From CAZZKE01 sp964655005 (GTDB lineage Bacteria > Pseudomonadota > Alphaproteobacteria > Rhodospirillales > JABHCV01), in contig CAZZKE010000015.1 in assembly GCA_964655005.1 (NCBI GenBank), positions 1 through 49,405 of the forward strand: a DNA stretch of 49,405 bases. The letters run 5' to 3'. Under the pieces are notes generated by a model. It worked only from the letters and a program-made list of their open reading frames with translations. It did no database searches and was not told the DNA's origin. Each line of letters begins with the position of its first letter. The first letter of the stretch is position 1. Shown here one piece after another: positions 1 through 8,820 of the stretch. Position numbers and translations under genes: made by a program.

Positions 1-65
1 TCTCTCCTACCCGAAGGACTGCTGTGACGATCTCTATGGGTCATTCTTTCTGCAACTTGGTATTA
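1..65 (-). repeat. Dispersed intergenic repeat, left copy
   Basis: Positions 1-65 are the reverse complement of 49236-49300 with one mismatch (position 56 is C, the other copy predicts T). Positions 11-30 are the 20-base arm that also forms an inverted pair inside the right copy. The repeat lies just after the 3' end of eno, in the same orientation relative to that gene as the right copy has to mlaF. The window begins inside it, so its outer boundary is not visible. It encodes no recognisable protein. Confidence 0.9.
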
Positions 66-70
66 CCGGG

Positions 71-1333
71 TCATGCTTTCCCGTAACGGGCGACCGGTCC
101 CAGTTCCTCTTCGATGCGGATCAGCTGGTTGTATTTTGCCAGACGGTCGGAACGGCTCAGGGATCCGGTCTTGATTTGCCCGGCATTGGTGGCGACCGCA
201 ATATCGGCGATGGTGGTGTCTTCGGTCTCGCCGGAACGATGGGAAATAACCGCCGTGTAACCCGCCTTATGGGCCGTTTCTATTGCCTCCAGGGTTTCCG
301 ACAGGGTGCCGATCTGGTTGACCTTGACCAGGATCGAATTGGCGACGCCGCGGGCTATGCCGTCGCGCAGGCGGGCCGGGTTGGTCACGAACAAATCGTC
401 GCCGATCAGTTGCACCCTGGACCCGATGGCCACGGTCAGGGCCTTCCAGCCGTCCCAGTCGTTTTCATCCAGGCCGTCCTCGATGGAAACGATGGGATAG
501 CGGGTGCTAAGGTCATCGTAGTAATCGCACATGCCGGCGGCATCAAGGACCTTGCCCTCGCCCGCCAGATGGTACTTGCCGTCCCTGTAAAATTCGCTGG
601 ATGCCGGGTCCAGCGCCAGCGATATATCCTCACCCGGCTTGTAGCCGGCGCCTTCGATGGCTTTCATGATAAAGCCCAGGGCCTCATCGGCGCTCGACAG
701 GCCCGGCGCGAAACCGCCTTCGTCGCCGACATTGGTGTTATGCCCGGCGTCCCGCAGTCCCTTGCGCAAGGTGTGGAACACTTCGGCCCCCATGCGCGCC
801 GCCTCGGCGAAGGTGTCGGCGCCTTCCGGCACGATCATGAATTCCTGGATATCGATGGGATTATCGGCGTGCGCCCCGCCGTTGATGATATTCATCATCG
901 GCACCGGCAACAGGTGCGCCCCGACCCCGCCGATATAGGCATAAAGCGGCAGGGCGGCCTGTTCGGCGGCCGCCTTGGCGACCGCCAGGCTGACTCCGAG
1001 AATGGCGTTGGCGCCAAGGCGGCCCTTGTTTTCCGTGCCGTCCAGTTCGATCATGGTTTTGTCGATCAGCAACTGGTCTTCGGCGTCGAGCCCGGACAAG
1101 GCATCGAAAATTTCACCGTTTACCGAACCGCAGGCGGTCAGCACGCCCTTGCCGCCATAACGCCCGGTGTCGGCGTCGCGCAGTTCGGCGGCCTCGTGTT
1201 CGCCGGTCGACGCCCCGGAAGGCACGGCGGCGCGGCCAAAGGCGCCGGTTTCCAGCAGGACATCGACCTCGACCGTCGGATTGCCACGGCTGTCGAGAAT
1301 TTCACGGGCGTAAATATCGCTAATGGCGGTCAT
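71..1333 (-). CDS. eno: Enolase
   Basis: Phosphopyruvate hydratase converts 2-phosphoglycerate to phosphoenolpyruvate in cytosolic glycolysis and gluconeogenesis. The 420 residues match the usual length. The N-terminus (AREILDSRGNPTVEVDV) and the loop GASTGEHEA are those of the family. The signature SHRSGETEDTTIAD and the segment QIKTGSLSRSDRLAKYNQL lie near the C-terminus, and the Mg-binding region SIEDGLDENDWDGW and IGDDLFVTN are present. It is the last gene of the minus-strand run tpiA-secG-pyrG-kdsA-eno and starts 14 bases after the kdsA stop. PEP made here is also a substrate of the upstream KdsA. Confidence 0.98.
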   Translation of the reverse strand: MTAISDIYAREILDSRGNPTVEVDVLLETGAFGRAAVPSGASTGEHEAAELRDADTGRYGGKGVLTACGSVNGEIFDALSGLDAEDQLLIDKTMIELDGTENKGRLGANAILGVSLAVAKAAAEQAALPLYAYIGGVGAHLLPVPMMNIINGGAHADNPIDIQEFMIVPEGADTFAEAARMGAEVFHTLRKGLRDAGHNTNVGDEGGFAPGLSSADEALGFIMKAIEGAGYKPGEDISLALDPASSEFYRDGKYHLAGEGKVLDAAGMCDYYDDLSTRYPIVSIEDGLDENDWDGWKALTVAIGSRVQLIGDDLFVTNPARLRDGIARGVANSILVKVNQIGTLSETLEAIETAHKAGYTAVISHRSGETEDTTIADIAVATNAGQIKTGSLSRSDRLAKYNQLIRIEEELGPVARYGKA

Positions 1334-1347
1334 GTTTCAGTGCCTTC

Positions 1348-2196
1348 CTAAACAGTTGCCGGTCGCCGCTTGGCGATCCGGTCAAATTCCATGAGGGTTT
1401 CCAGAAGCCCCGGCATTTCGGCCAGGGGGATCATATTGGGGCCGTCGCTGATCGCGTTGTCCGGATCGGCGTGGGTTTCGATAAACACCCCGGCGACGCC
1501 GACGGCGACGGCGGCGCGGGCCAGAACCGGGGCGAATTTGCGTTCGCCGCCCGATGTCGTCCCCTGCCCGCCCGGTTGCTGCACGGAATGGGTGACATCG
1601 AAGATAACCGGGCAGCCGGTCGCCGCCAGCACCGGCAGCGCCCGCATATCCGAAACCAGGGTGTTATAGCCGAAGCTGGCGCCCCGTTCGCAGACCATGA
1701 CCCGCTCGTTGCCGGCGCCGGTAATCTTGGCGACCACGTTGGCCATATCCCAGGGGGCCAGGAACTGCCCCTTCTTGACGTTGATCGCCAGGCCGGTTTT
1801 GGCCGCCGCCAGCAGCAGATCGGTCTGGCGGCACAGGAAAGCCGGAATTTGTAAAATATCCACCACTCCCGAGCGACCGAGCGCGGCGCATTGATCGGTA
1901 TTGTGGACATCGGTCAGTACCGGGATGGAATAGGCCTCGCGGATTTCACCGAAGGCGGCGACCGCCTCATCCAGGCCGACGCCGCGCCGGCTCCGGGCAC
2001 TGGTCCGGTTGGCCTTGTCGAACGATGTCTTGAATACCAGGCCGATCCCCAGCCCGGCGCAAAGTTCGTGCAAGGCGCCGGCCATGTCCATGGCGTGGCC
2101 CCGGCTTTCCATGGCGCAGGGCCCGGCTATCAGGGCCAGCGGCAGGTCATTGCCGAAGGTTACGGACCCGGTCGAGACACGGTGTGCGGAAGTCAT
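1348..2196 (-). CDS. kdsA: 3-deoxy-8-phosphooctulonate (Kdo-8-phosphate) synthase
   Basis: KdsA condenses PEP with arabinose-5-phosphate to give Kdo-8-phosphate, the precursor of the inner-core sugar of LPS. The family motif LIAGPCAMES is near the N-terminus. KTSFDKANRTS, LTDVHNTDQC, IPAFLCRQTDLL, KKGQFLAPWDM and FDVTHSVQQPGG follow in order. The frame is open upstream to 2235, but that would overlap the pyrG stop. The ATG at 2196 gives a normal 282-residue protein, starts 4 bases after the pyrG stop, and leaves a standard N-terminus (MTSAHRVSTG). It is probably co-transcribed with pyrG and eno. Confidence 0.96.
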   Translation of the reverse strand: MTSAHRVSTGSVTFGNDLPLALIAGPCAMESRGHAMDMAGALHELCAGLGIGLVFKTSFDKANRTSARSRRGVGLDEAVAAFGEIREAYSIPVLTDVHNTDQCAALGRSGVVDILQIPAFLCRQTDLLLAAAKTGLAINVKKGQFLAPWDMANVVAKITGAGNERVMVCERGASFGYNTLVSDMRALPVLAATGCPVIFDVTHSVQQPGGQGTTSGGERKFAPVLARAAVAVGVAGVFIETHADPDNAISDGPNMIPLAEMPGLLETLMEFDRIAKRRPATV

Positions 2197-2200
2197 CGGG

Positions 2201-3826
2201 CTACACCAGCCGCGACCGTTCGACGGCGGCCTCAATGAACGAGCTGAACAGGGGATGGGGATCGAACGGCTTCGATTTCAATTCCGGATGGAACTGGACG
2301 CCGATAAACCATGGGTGATCGGGAATTTCGATAATTTCCGGCAACACGCCATCGGGCGATTTAGCGGAAAACACCATGCCGGCGGCGGCCAGCGCCTGTT
2401 CATAAAGCAGGTTGACCTCGTAACGGTGACGATGCCGCTCGGCTATGGTATCTGTGCCGTAAATGCGCCGGATATGGCTGTCGGCCTGTAAATCGGCCTG
2501 GTACGAACCCAGCCGCATGGAGCCGCCTAGGTCGCTGTCTTCGGATCTGGTTTGCGTTACCCCGTCACGGTCCCATTCGGTCAACAGGCCGACCACCGGG
2601 TCTTCGCAGGGGCCGAACTCGGTCGATCCGGCGCCGTCGATATGGGCCAGGTTCCGCGCCGTTTCAACCACCGCCATTTGCATCCCCAGGCATATCCCGA
2701 AATAGGGTATGCCGCGTTCGCGGGCGAACTTGGCCGCCGCAATTTTACCTTCGATGCCCCGTTCGCCGAAACCACCCGGCACCAGGATACCGTTGACGCC
2801 ATCGAGATGATGCACGGTGTCCTCGCGTTCGAACACTTCGGAATCGATCCAGTTAAGATTAACCTTGACGTTATTGGCGATGCCGCCGTGGGAGAGCGCC
2901 TCGGACAGCGATTTATAGGCCTCCAGCAGGCCGGTATACTTGCCAATAACGGCGATGGAGACTTCGCCTTCGGGTCTTGTCACCCGCTCCATGATTTCCG
3001 ACCACCGTAACAGGTCGGGCGCCGGCGCATCGATTCCGAAATGCCGGCAGACCTGCCGGTCCAGTCCCTGTTCATGATAGCTGATCGGCACCTGATAGAT
3101 GCTGGCGACATCAAGCGCCGAAATTACCGAGTCTTCCTCGACATTGCAGAACAGCGCGATCTTGCGTTTTTCGCTGGCCGGTATTTTGCGGTCGGCCCGG
3201 CACATCAAAAGATCCGGCTGAATCCCGACGCTCAGCATTTCCTTTACTGAATGCTGGGTCGGCTTGGTTTTCAACTCCCCCGCCGTCGGGATATACGGCA
3301 GCAGGGTCAGATGTATATACATCGTCCGGTCGCGGCCCAGATCATTCCTGATCTGGCGGATCGCTTCGAGAAACGGCAGGCCTTCGATATCGCCGACGGT
3401 GCCGCCGATCTCGCACAGGATAAAATCTTCGTCATCAATGTTCGAAAGCACGAAATTCTTGATGGCGTCGGTAATGTGGGGGATAACCTGAATGGTCGCC
3501 CCCAGATAATCGCCCCGGCGTTCGCGGGCGATTACGTCGGAATAAATCCGCCCGGTGGTGATGTTGTCGCTCTGGCGGGCGCTGACGCCGGTAAAGCGTT
3601 CGTAATGGCCCAGGTCCAGATCGGTTTCCGCGCCATCGTCGGTAACGAACACTTCGCCGTGCTGGTAGGGCGACATGGTGCCCGGATCGACGTTGATATA
3701 TGGATCAAGCTTGCGCAGACGGACCTTGAATCCACGGGCCTGCAAGACGGCGCCCAAAGCCGCCGAAGCCAACCCCTTCCCAAGAGATGAAACCACACCG
3801 CCGGTGATAAAGATAAACCGCGTCAT
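2201..3826 (-). CDS. pyrG: CTP synthase (glutamine hydrolysing)
   Basis: PyrG aminates UTP to CTP using ATP and glutamine. The N-terminal synthetase domain begins MTRFIFITGGVVSSLGKG, the P-loop-like motif of the family, and holds CEIGGTVGDIEGLPFLEAIRQ. The C-terminal class I amidotransferase domain carries the nucleophile motif GICLGMQM and a late HPEL for the catalytic triad. The chosen ATG gives 541 residues, a typical length; an upstream in-frame extension of 23 residues looks unrelated. No clear Shine-Dalgarno precedes the ATG, and a TATACA hexamer (minus strand, 3842-3837) lies so close that a very short leader is possible. Confidence 0.97.
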   Translation of the reverse strand: MTRFIFITGGVVSSLGKGLASAALGAVLQARGFKVRLRKLDPYINVDPGTMSPYQHGEVFVTDDGAETDLDLGHYERFTGVSARQSDNITTGRIYSDVIARERRGDYLGATIQVIPHITDAIKNFVLSNIDDEDFILCEIGGTVGDIEGLPFLEAIRQIRNDLGRDRTMYIHLTLLPYIPTAGELKTKPTQHSVKEMLSVGIQPDLLMCRADRKIPASEKRKIALFCNVEEDSVISALDVASIYQVPISYHEQGLDRQVCRHFGIDAPAPDLLRWSEIMERVTRPEGEVSIAVIGKYTGLLEAYKSLSEALSHGGIANNVKVNLNWIDSEVFEREDTVHHLDGVNGILVPGGFGERGIEGKIAAAKFARERGIPYFGICLGMQMAVVETARNLAHIDGAGSTEFGPCEDPVVGLLTEWDRDGVTQTRSEDSDLGGSMRLGSYQADLQADSHIRRIYGTDTIAERHRHRYEVNLLYEQALAAAGMVFSAKSPDGVLPEIIEIPDHPWFIGVQFHPELKSKPFDPHPLFSSFIEAAVERSRLV

Positions 3827-3895
3827 GGACGTACACTGTATAGGATTCGGATTGCCGACGGAAAGGAAAGAAACGTGCTTCGCCTGGAAAAGCAC

Positions 3896-3922
3896 AAAAA
3901 AAGAGGCGGCTGTTTCGCCGCC
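3896..3922 (-). terminator. Intrinsic terminator after secG
   Basis: On the minus strand a perfect GGCGGC/GCCGCC stem with a 6-base loop (3922-3905) is followed by TCTTTTTTT. It lies between the end of secG and the start of pyrG. It should therefore separate tpiA-secG transcripts from pyrG-kdsA-eno transcripts, and pyrG needs its own promoter in 3827-3895. Confidence 0.85.
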
Positions 3923-3983
3923 CCCGCCGCCACGTATTCTATTTGCTTCATTCTTGCCATTTTTCGTTGATGTTTATCCTGTT

Positions 3984-4310
3984 TTATTCGGCAATCGGCG
4001 CCTTTGGTTGTTCCGGTTCGACCGGTTTCGCCAGGGGCTGTTCGGCCTTGGCGGGCTGATCCATGATCGAGCCGGCCTTCTTCGGGCTGCTCGCCATGAT
4101 TCCCAGCAGCAAGCTGGTAGTCATGAAGACCGCCGCCAGAATTCCGGTCGCCCGGGTCAGCAGGTTGGCCGTTTCCCGGCCCGACATGAAGCCACCGCCG
4201 GCACCGCCGCCGCCCATGCCCAGTCCGCCGCCTTCGCTACGCTGAAGCAGCACCGTGCCGACCAGCGCGATGGCGACAAGCAAATGGATAACTAGGATGA
4301 CCGTAATCAT
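3984..4310 (-). CDS. secG: Preprotein translocase subunit SecG
   Basis: SecG is the small accessory subunit of the SecYEG channel in the inner membrane. The 108 residues hold two hydrophobic segments (about 2-20 and 55-73) joined by a loop with the family pattern VLLQRSEGGGLG and a glycine-rich stretch. A C-terminal tail rich in proline, lysine and glutamate follows. The position directly downstream of tpiA is the usual one in many proteobacteria. The 95-base gap to tpiA shows nothing distinctive. A terminator follows the gene. Confidence 0.95.
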   Translation of the reverse strand: MITVILVIHLLVAIALVGTVLLQRSEGGGLGMGGGGAGGGFMSGRETANLLTRATGILAAVFMTTSLLLGIMASSPKKAGSIMDQPAKAEQPLAKPVEPEQPKAPIAE

Positions 4311-4405
4311 GGGGCGGCACTATCTATTGGCTGATTAAAACGATGCGGCGTTTTAGTCCCTGTTCGCGTCCTTGGCTAGGAGAAAATACAAAAACCGACG
4401 ATAAA

Positions 4406-5167
4406 TCAGCAACTCAGGGCAATCGCCGCGAAATCGTCGGGCTTCAGGCTGGCGCCACCGATCAGGCCGCCGTCGACATCGGCCAGGGCCAGCAACTCCC
4501 TGGCGTTGCCCGGATTCATCGACCCGCCATAAAGCAGCCTGATGCCATCGGCCGCGTCCCGGCCCAGTTTAGCGGCCAGTTCGGCGCGGATAAAGGCATG
4601 TACTTCCTGAACTTCCTGCACCGTCGGCGTACGACCGGTACCGATCGCCCACACCGGTTCATAAGCGAGCACCGTGTTGGCGGGCGTGGCCGAACCGGGA
4701 ACCGATCCGGCGATCTGCGACTTGACCACATCCAGGGTTTTGCCGCCGTCCCGCTCGGCCTCGGTTTCGCCGATGCAGATCACCGCGCTTAGCCCCGAAT
4801 TATGCGCCGCGACCGCCTTGGCGTTAACCAGATCATCGCTTTCACCATGATCGGTGCGCCGTTCGGAGTGGCCGACCAGAACATGGGAGCATCCGGCATC
4901 GGCCAGCATGGCGGCGCTTATATCGCCGGTGTGGGCGCCCTTGGCCGCCGGGTGGCAGTCCTGCGCCCCGAGCTTGACGCCCGAACCGGTAATGGCCTGT
5001 CCGACCGCCCCGATCAGCGTGAACGGCGGGCAGACCAGCATTTCGAAACCCGCCGCGCCTTGTGATTTCATGAATTCGCCGACGGCGGACGCCAGCGTCA
5101 GGCCGTCTTCCTGCAAGCCGTTCATTTTCCAGTTTCCGGCGATCAGCGGGCGCCTAGGTGCGGTCAT
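4406..5167 (-). CDS. tpiA: Triosephosphate isomerase
   Basis: TpiA interconverts dihydroxyacetone phosphate and glyceraldehyde-3-phosphate. IAGNWKMNG at the N-terminus holds the catalytic Lys, VLVGHSERR the catalytic His, and AYEPVWAIGTG the catalytic Glu and the start of loop 6; LYGGSMNPGNA binds phosphate. The ATG at 5167 gives 253 residues, a normal length, with AGGAAAAG upstream. An in-frame ATG at 5248 has a better-placed AGGAG (6-base spacing) and would add 27 basic, non-conserved residues. The shorter form is preferred on family length, but the start is not settled. Confidence 0.95.
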   Translation of the reverse strand: MTAPRRPLIAGNWKMNGLQEDGLTLASAVGEFMKSQGAAGFEMLVCPPFTLIGAVGQAITGSGVKLGAQDCHPAAKGAHTGDISAAMLADAGCSHVLVGHSERRTDHGESDDLVNAKAVAAHNSGLSAVICIGETEAERDGGKTLDVVKSQIAGSVPGSATPANTVLAYEPVWAIGTGRTPTVQEVQEVHAFIRAELAAKLGRDAADGIRLLYGGSMNPGNARELLALADVDGGLIGGASLKPDDFAAIALSC

Positions 5168-5281
5168 GGTGTGTCTTTTCCTGTTTTTACGGTGTCGTTC
5201 GGGTGTTCTTGAATTGCCCCACATATCTATCACGGCACGATTGGCCATCCAATACTCCTAAGGGTGGGGGAAAAAGCATGG

Positions 5282-5310
5282 TTGCGGGCGCCGTGCGGCG
5301 CTTATATGAT
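5282..5310 (+). promoter_or_regulatory. Candidate sigma-70-type promoter for ppiD-trpE
   Basis: TTGCGG (5282-5287), a 17-base spacer and TATGAT (5305-5310) lie in the 227-base gap between the divergent tpiA and ppiD, 85 bases before the ppiD ATG. On the opposite strand the same region holds TATAAG-like sequence that could serve tpiA. Nothing else distinctive was seen in this gap. Confidence 0.45.
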
Positions 5311-5394
5311 GCCGCCGTCCTATCGGGTACGGTAAAATTCGTGGCCTGATTTCCCGGTCGGACAGGCACAAACAACCGGACAAAAGGCCACCCC

Positions 5395-7266
5395 ATGCTG
5401 GAAGCAATTCGCAACCGTTCTAGCGGTATCGTCATCAAGGGACTGCTGGCGATGCTGATCCTGAGTTTCGCCCTGTGGGGCATCGCCGATGTGTTCTCGC
5501 CCGGCGGCGTCGATACAACCGTCGCCAAGGTCGGCGACACGGAAGTATCGCCCGATCAGATCAGGCGCGATTTCCAGCGTGAAGTCGAACGACTGTCGGG
5601 CTTGCTGGGAACCCGCATCGACAGCGACCAGGCACGGGCCCTGGGCCTTGCCGACAATGTCCTTAATCGGATTATCGATCGCACCCTGTTCGATCTCGCG
5701 GCGTCCGATCAGGGCATCGTCGTCAGCGACGACCTGGTGCGCCGGGATATCCGTAACATCAAGGATTTCAGGACCGCCAGCGGCGATTTCGACCGCTCGC
5801 GTTTTCAGCAAGCCCTGCAATTGAACGGTTTGAGCGAGGCCGGTTTTGTCGCCCTGACCCGTGGCGATATCGCCCGCGCCCAGTATCTGAGCATGATCGG
5901 CGCCGCCCCGGACGCGCCCCGGCGGCTTACCGAAATCCTGTTCGCCTATCAGAATGAAAAACGGGTCGCCGAAATTCTCTCCATCCCCAATTCCTCGATC
6001 CCGGTTTCGCCACCGCCGGATGACACCCAATTGGCGAAATTTCATGCCGCCAACGCCGCCAAGTTCACCGCGCCGGAATTTCGCAAGCTAACTTACATCA
6101 GCCTGACCGCCGATGATCTGGCCAAGGAAATCAAAATTTCCGACGAAGAAATCGCGACCGCCTATGCGGCCCGGCTGGACGAGTTCGCAACCCCGGAAAG
6201 CCGGGTATTGAGGCAGATTCGTGTTAAAGACGAAGAAACCGCCAAAAAAGCCTACGACATGCTTAAGGGCGGCGCCAATTTCGCCACCGTCGCCAAGGAG
6301 GTCGCCGGCCTCAATCCGGACCAACTGGATTTGGGCGCAATGACCAAGGCGCAACTGCCACCGGAACTGGCGGACGCCGCATTCACCCTGCAACCGGGCG
6401 CTTTCACCGGGCCTTTGAAAAGCGTTCTCGGCTGGCATATTCTCAACCTGGTCGAAATAAAACCCCAGACCCAGCGCAGCATGGAAGACGCCAGAACGGA
6501 AATTTCCACCGAACTGGCCACTGAAAAAGCCGTCGATTCGCTGTATCAGGTGGCCAACGGCCTGGAAGACGAGCTCGGTGGCGGCGCGACCATGGAGGAA
6601 GCGGCCCGGACGCTCGACCTGCCGATCCGGACGATCCCGGCCGTCGACCGCAGCGGCAGCGCCAATTCGGTCCGCGTCGAGGGCCTGCCCAAAGGCGATT
6701 TCCTTGAAGTCGCCTTCGAAACGCCGGAAGGCCAGGACAGCCCGTTAACCGAAGCCGGCAGCGATGGATATTTTATCGTCCGGGTGGATTCCGTGACCCC
6801 CCCCGAATTGCGACCGCTGGCCAGTATCAGGGCGGAAGTCATCAACGCCTGGCAGGATGGCCAACGGTCCCTGAACGGCAAGAAAATGGCCGACGACCTG
6901 ATCGCCAAAATAAAGTCCGGAACCACCATGCAGACCCTCGCCCGGGATATGGGATTTACGACCGTCACGACGGCGCCGTTCAGTCGCCGGGGAAACGTCA
7001 ACGGGCTGCCGTCCGGCCTGGTCGCGGCGCTGTTCGCCTCGGACATCGGCGAAGTGTCTGAAGCCACCGGCAATGGCGGCCATATTATCGCCCGCCTGAA
7101 AAGTGTGATCGCCGCCAATCCGGTTGCCAACAAGAAAGAACTGGATGCCATGGGCCGGCAATTGACATCGGCCATGCGCGCCGACCTGCTCGGCCAGCTT
7201 GCCGGCGGATTGCGGCAACGCTACCCGGTTTCGATCAATTCGGCTTCGCTGGATGCGCTTTTTTAA
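5395..7266 (+). CDS. ppiD: PpiD-like membrane-anchored periplasmic peptidyl-prolyl isomerase/foldase
   Basis: This inner-membrane-anchored periplasmic chaperone probably assists folding of exported proteins. A short cytosolic N-terminus (MLEAIRNRSSG) precedes one transmembrane helix at about residues 13-34. A SurA_N-like helical domain follows (VAKVGDTEVSPDQIRRDFQREV onwards). A parvulin-type rotamase domain lies at about 260-350, with LRQIRVKDEETAKKA, GGANFATVAKE and GPLKSVLGWHILNLVEI. A second, weaker parvulin-like segment is near the C-terminus. The length of 623 matches PpiD. It is followed after 8 bases by trpE, an arrangement common in alphaproteobacteria. Confidence 0.9.
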   Translation: MLEAIRNRSSGIVIKGLLAMLILSFALWGIADVFSPGGVDTTVAKVGDTEVSPDQIRRDFQREVERLSGLLGTRIDSDQARALGLADNVLNRIIDRTLFDLAASDQGIVVSDDLVRRDIRNIKDFRTASGDFDRSRFQQALQLNGLSEAGFVALTRGDIARAQYLSMIGAAPDAPRRLTEILFAYQNEKRVAEILSIPNSSIPVSPPPDDTQLAKFHAANAAKFTAPEFRKLTYISLTADDLAKEIKISDEEIATAYAARLDEFATPESRVLRQIRVKDEETAKKAYDMLKGGANFATVAKEVAGLNPDQLDLGAMTKAQLPPELADAAFTLQPGAFTGPLKSVLGWHILNLVEIKPQTQRSMEDARTEISTELATEKAVDSLYQVANGLEDELGGGATMEEAARTLDLPIRTIPAVDRSGSANSVRVEGLPKGDFLEVAFETPEGQDSPLTEAGSDGYFIVRVDSVTPPELRPLASIRAEVINAWQDGQRSLNGKKMADDLIAKIKSGTTMQTLARDMGFTTVTTAPFSRRGNVNGLPSGLVAALFASDIGEVSEATGNGGHIIARLKSVIAANPVANKKELDAMGRQLTSAMRADLLGQLAGGLRQRYPVSINSASLDALF

Positions 7267-7274
7267 TATTCGCC

Positions 7275-8783
7275 ATGGAACTGTTTCCGCAAACGGAGGA
7301 ATTCACGGAGGTTTATGAAGCGGGCCGGGCTCAGGTGGTCTGGACGACCCTGGTCTCGGATCTGGAAACCCCGGTCTCGGCATTTTTGAAACTGGCCGGG
7401 GATGCCCCCAACAGCTTCCTGCTGGACTCCGTCGAGGGTGGCGCCATACGTGGCCGTTATTCCTTTATCGGCCTGCGGCCCGATTTGATCTGGCGATGTT
7501 TCGCGGACAAGGCCGAAATCAACCGTCAGGCCCTGATTGATCGTGACGCCTTCGAGCCCTGCGCCGAAGGCGCCATTCGGTCCCTGCGTTCGGTGGTCGA
7601 TGAATCCTTTATCGATCTTCCGCAAGGTTTGCCGCCCATGGCGGCCGGACTGGTCGGCTACATGGCCTATGACACGGTCCGCCTGACCGAAAACCTGCCC
7701 AACCCCAATCCCGATGTGATCGACGCCCCGGACGGTATTTTTGTCAGGCCGACGGTGATCGCCGTATTCGACACCATCGAAGACAAGATATCACTGATTA
7801 CCCCCGTCAGGCCGACCGCCGGGTGCCGTTCCGAACAGGCCTGGGAACAGGCCACGGACAGACTCGCCGAAGCCCTGGGCGCACTGGAAAAAAGCCTTCC
7901 ATATCAACATCATAATACTGAAATTGACGTACCAGAGCCGGAACCGGTCTCGAACATGTCGCGGCGGGAATTCCACGCCATGGTGGAAAAGGCCAAGGAA
8001 TATATTCTGGCTGGCGACATCTTCCAGGTCGTGCTGTCGCAACGCTTCAAGGTCCCATTTACCCTGCCGCCGTTTTCCCTGTACCGGGCCTTGCGCCGCC
8101 TGAACCCGTCGCCGTTTTTGTTTTTCCTGAATTTCGATGATTTTTCCATCGTCGGCTCCAGCCCGGAAATTCTGGTCAGGGTGCGCGATAACAAGGTCAC
8201 CATCCGGCCGATCGCCGGCACCCGCCCGCGTGGCGCGACGCCGGAACAAGACGACGCGCTGGCCGCCGAATTACTGACCGATGCCAAGGAACTGGCGGAA
8301 CACCTGATGTTGCTTGATCTGGGCCGCAACGATGTCGGCCGGGTGGCGAAAGTCGGCACGGTCAGGGTCACGGCCCAAATGACCATCGAGCGCTATTCCC
8401 ATGTCATGCACATCGTGTCCAACGTGGAAGGCGATCTGGACCCGCAATACGACACCATGGGAGCACTGTTCGCGGGCTTCCCGGCGGGTACGGTATCGGG
8501 CGCGCCGAAAGTCCGGGCGATGCAGATCATCGACGAACTGGAAGGCGAGAAACGGGGCATATACGCCGGCTGTATCGGTTACTTCGGCGCCAACGGCGAT
8601 ATGGATACCTGCATTACGTTACGCACCGCCATCGTCAAGGACGACATCATGTACGTTCAGGCCGGTGGCGGTATCGTCGCCGACAGCGACCCGGAAGCGG
8701 AATACCAGGAAAGCCGCAACAAGGCCCGCGCCCTGATCCGGGCCGCCGAAGAAGCCGTCAGGTTCGCCAGTTCGAAGAATTGA
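7275..8783 (+). CDS. trpE: Anthranilate synthase component I
   Basis: TrpE converts chorismate to anthranilate, the first step of tryptophan synthesis, with ammonia from TrpG. The N-terminal domain has the tryptophan-feedback motif region (FLLDSVEGGAIRGRYSFIG). The C-terminal chorismate-binding domain contains FQVVLSQRF, IVGSSPEILVRV, IRPIAGTRPRG, LLDLGRNDVGRV, FPAGTVSGAPKVRAMQIIDELE and QAGGGIVADSDPEAEYQE. The 502 residues are full length and there is no fused glutaminase domain. It is probably co-transcribed with ppiD. No trpG or trpD follows: the next gene, holC, is convergent after 37 bases. Confidence 0.96.
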   Translation: MELFPQTEEFTEVYEAGRAQVVWTTLVSDLETPVSAFLKLAGDAPNSFLLDSVEGGAIRGRYSFIGLRPDLIWRCFADKAEINRQALIDRDAFEPCAEGAIRSLRSVVDESFIDLPQGLPPMAAGLVGYMAYDTVRLTENLPNPNPDVIDAPDGIFVRPTVIAVFDTIEDKISLITPVRPTAGCRSEQAWEQATDRLAEALGALEKSLPYQHHNTEIDVPEPEPVSNMSRREFHAMVEKAKEYILAGDIFQVVLSQRFKVPFTLPPFSLYRALRRLNPSPFLFFLNFDDFSIVGSSPEILVRVRDNKVTIRPIAGTRPRGATPEQDDALAAELLTDAKELAEHLMLLDLGRNDVGRVAKVGTVRVTAQMTIERYSHVMHIVSNVEGDLDPQYDTMGALFAGFPAGTVSGAPKVRAMQIIDELEGEKRGIYAGCIGYFGANGDMDTCITLRTAIVKDDIMYVQAGGGIVADSDPEAEYQESRNKARALIRAAEEAVRFASSKN

Positions 8784-8820
8784 TACCAAAGAACGCCGAT
8801 ACCGGCGGCGGCGCGGCGGA

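Noticed and set aside
176..1351. 391-codon open frame antisense to eno
   Set aside because: It mirrors a highly conserved enolase on the other strand; its translation has no family features and is a GC-rich shadow frame.
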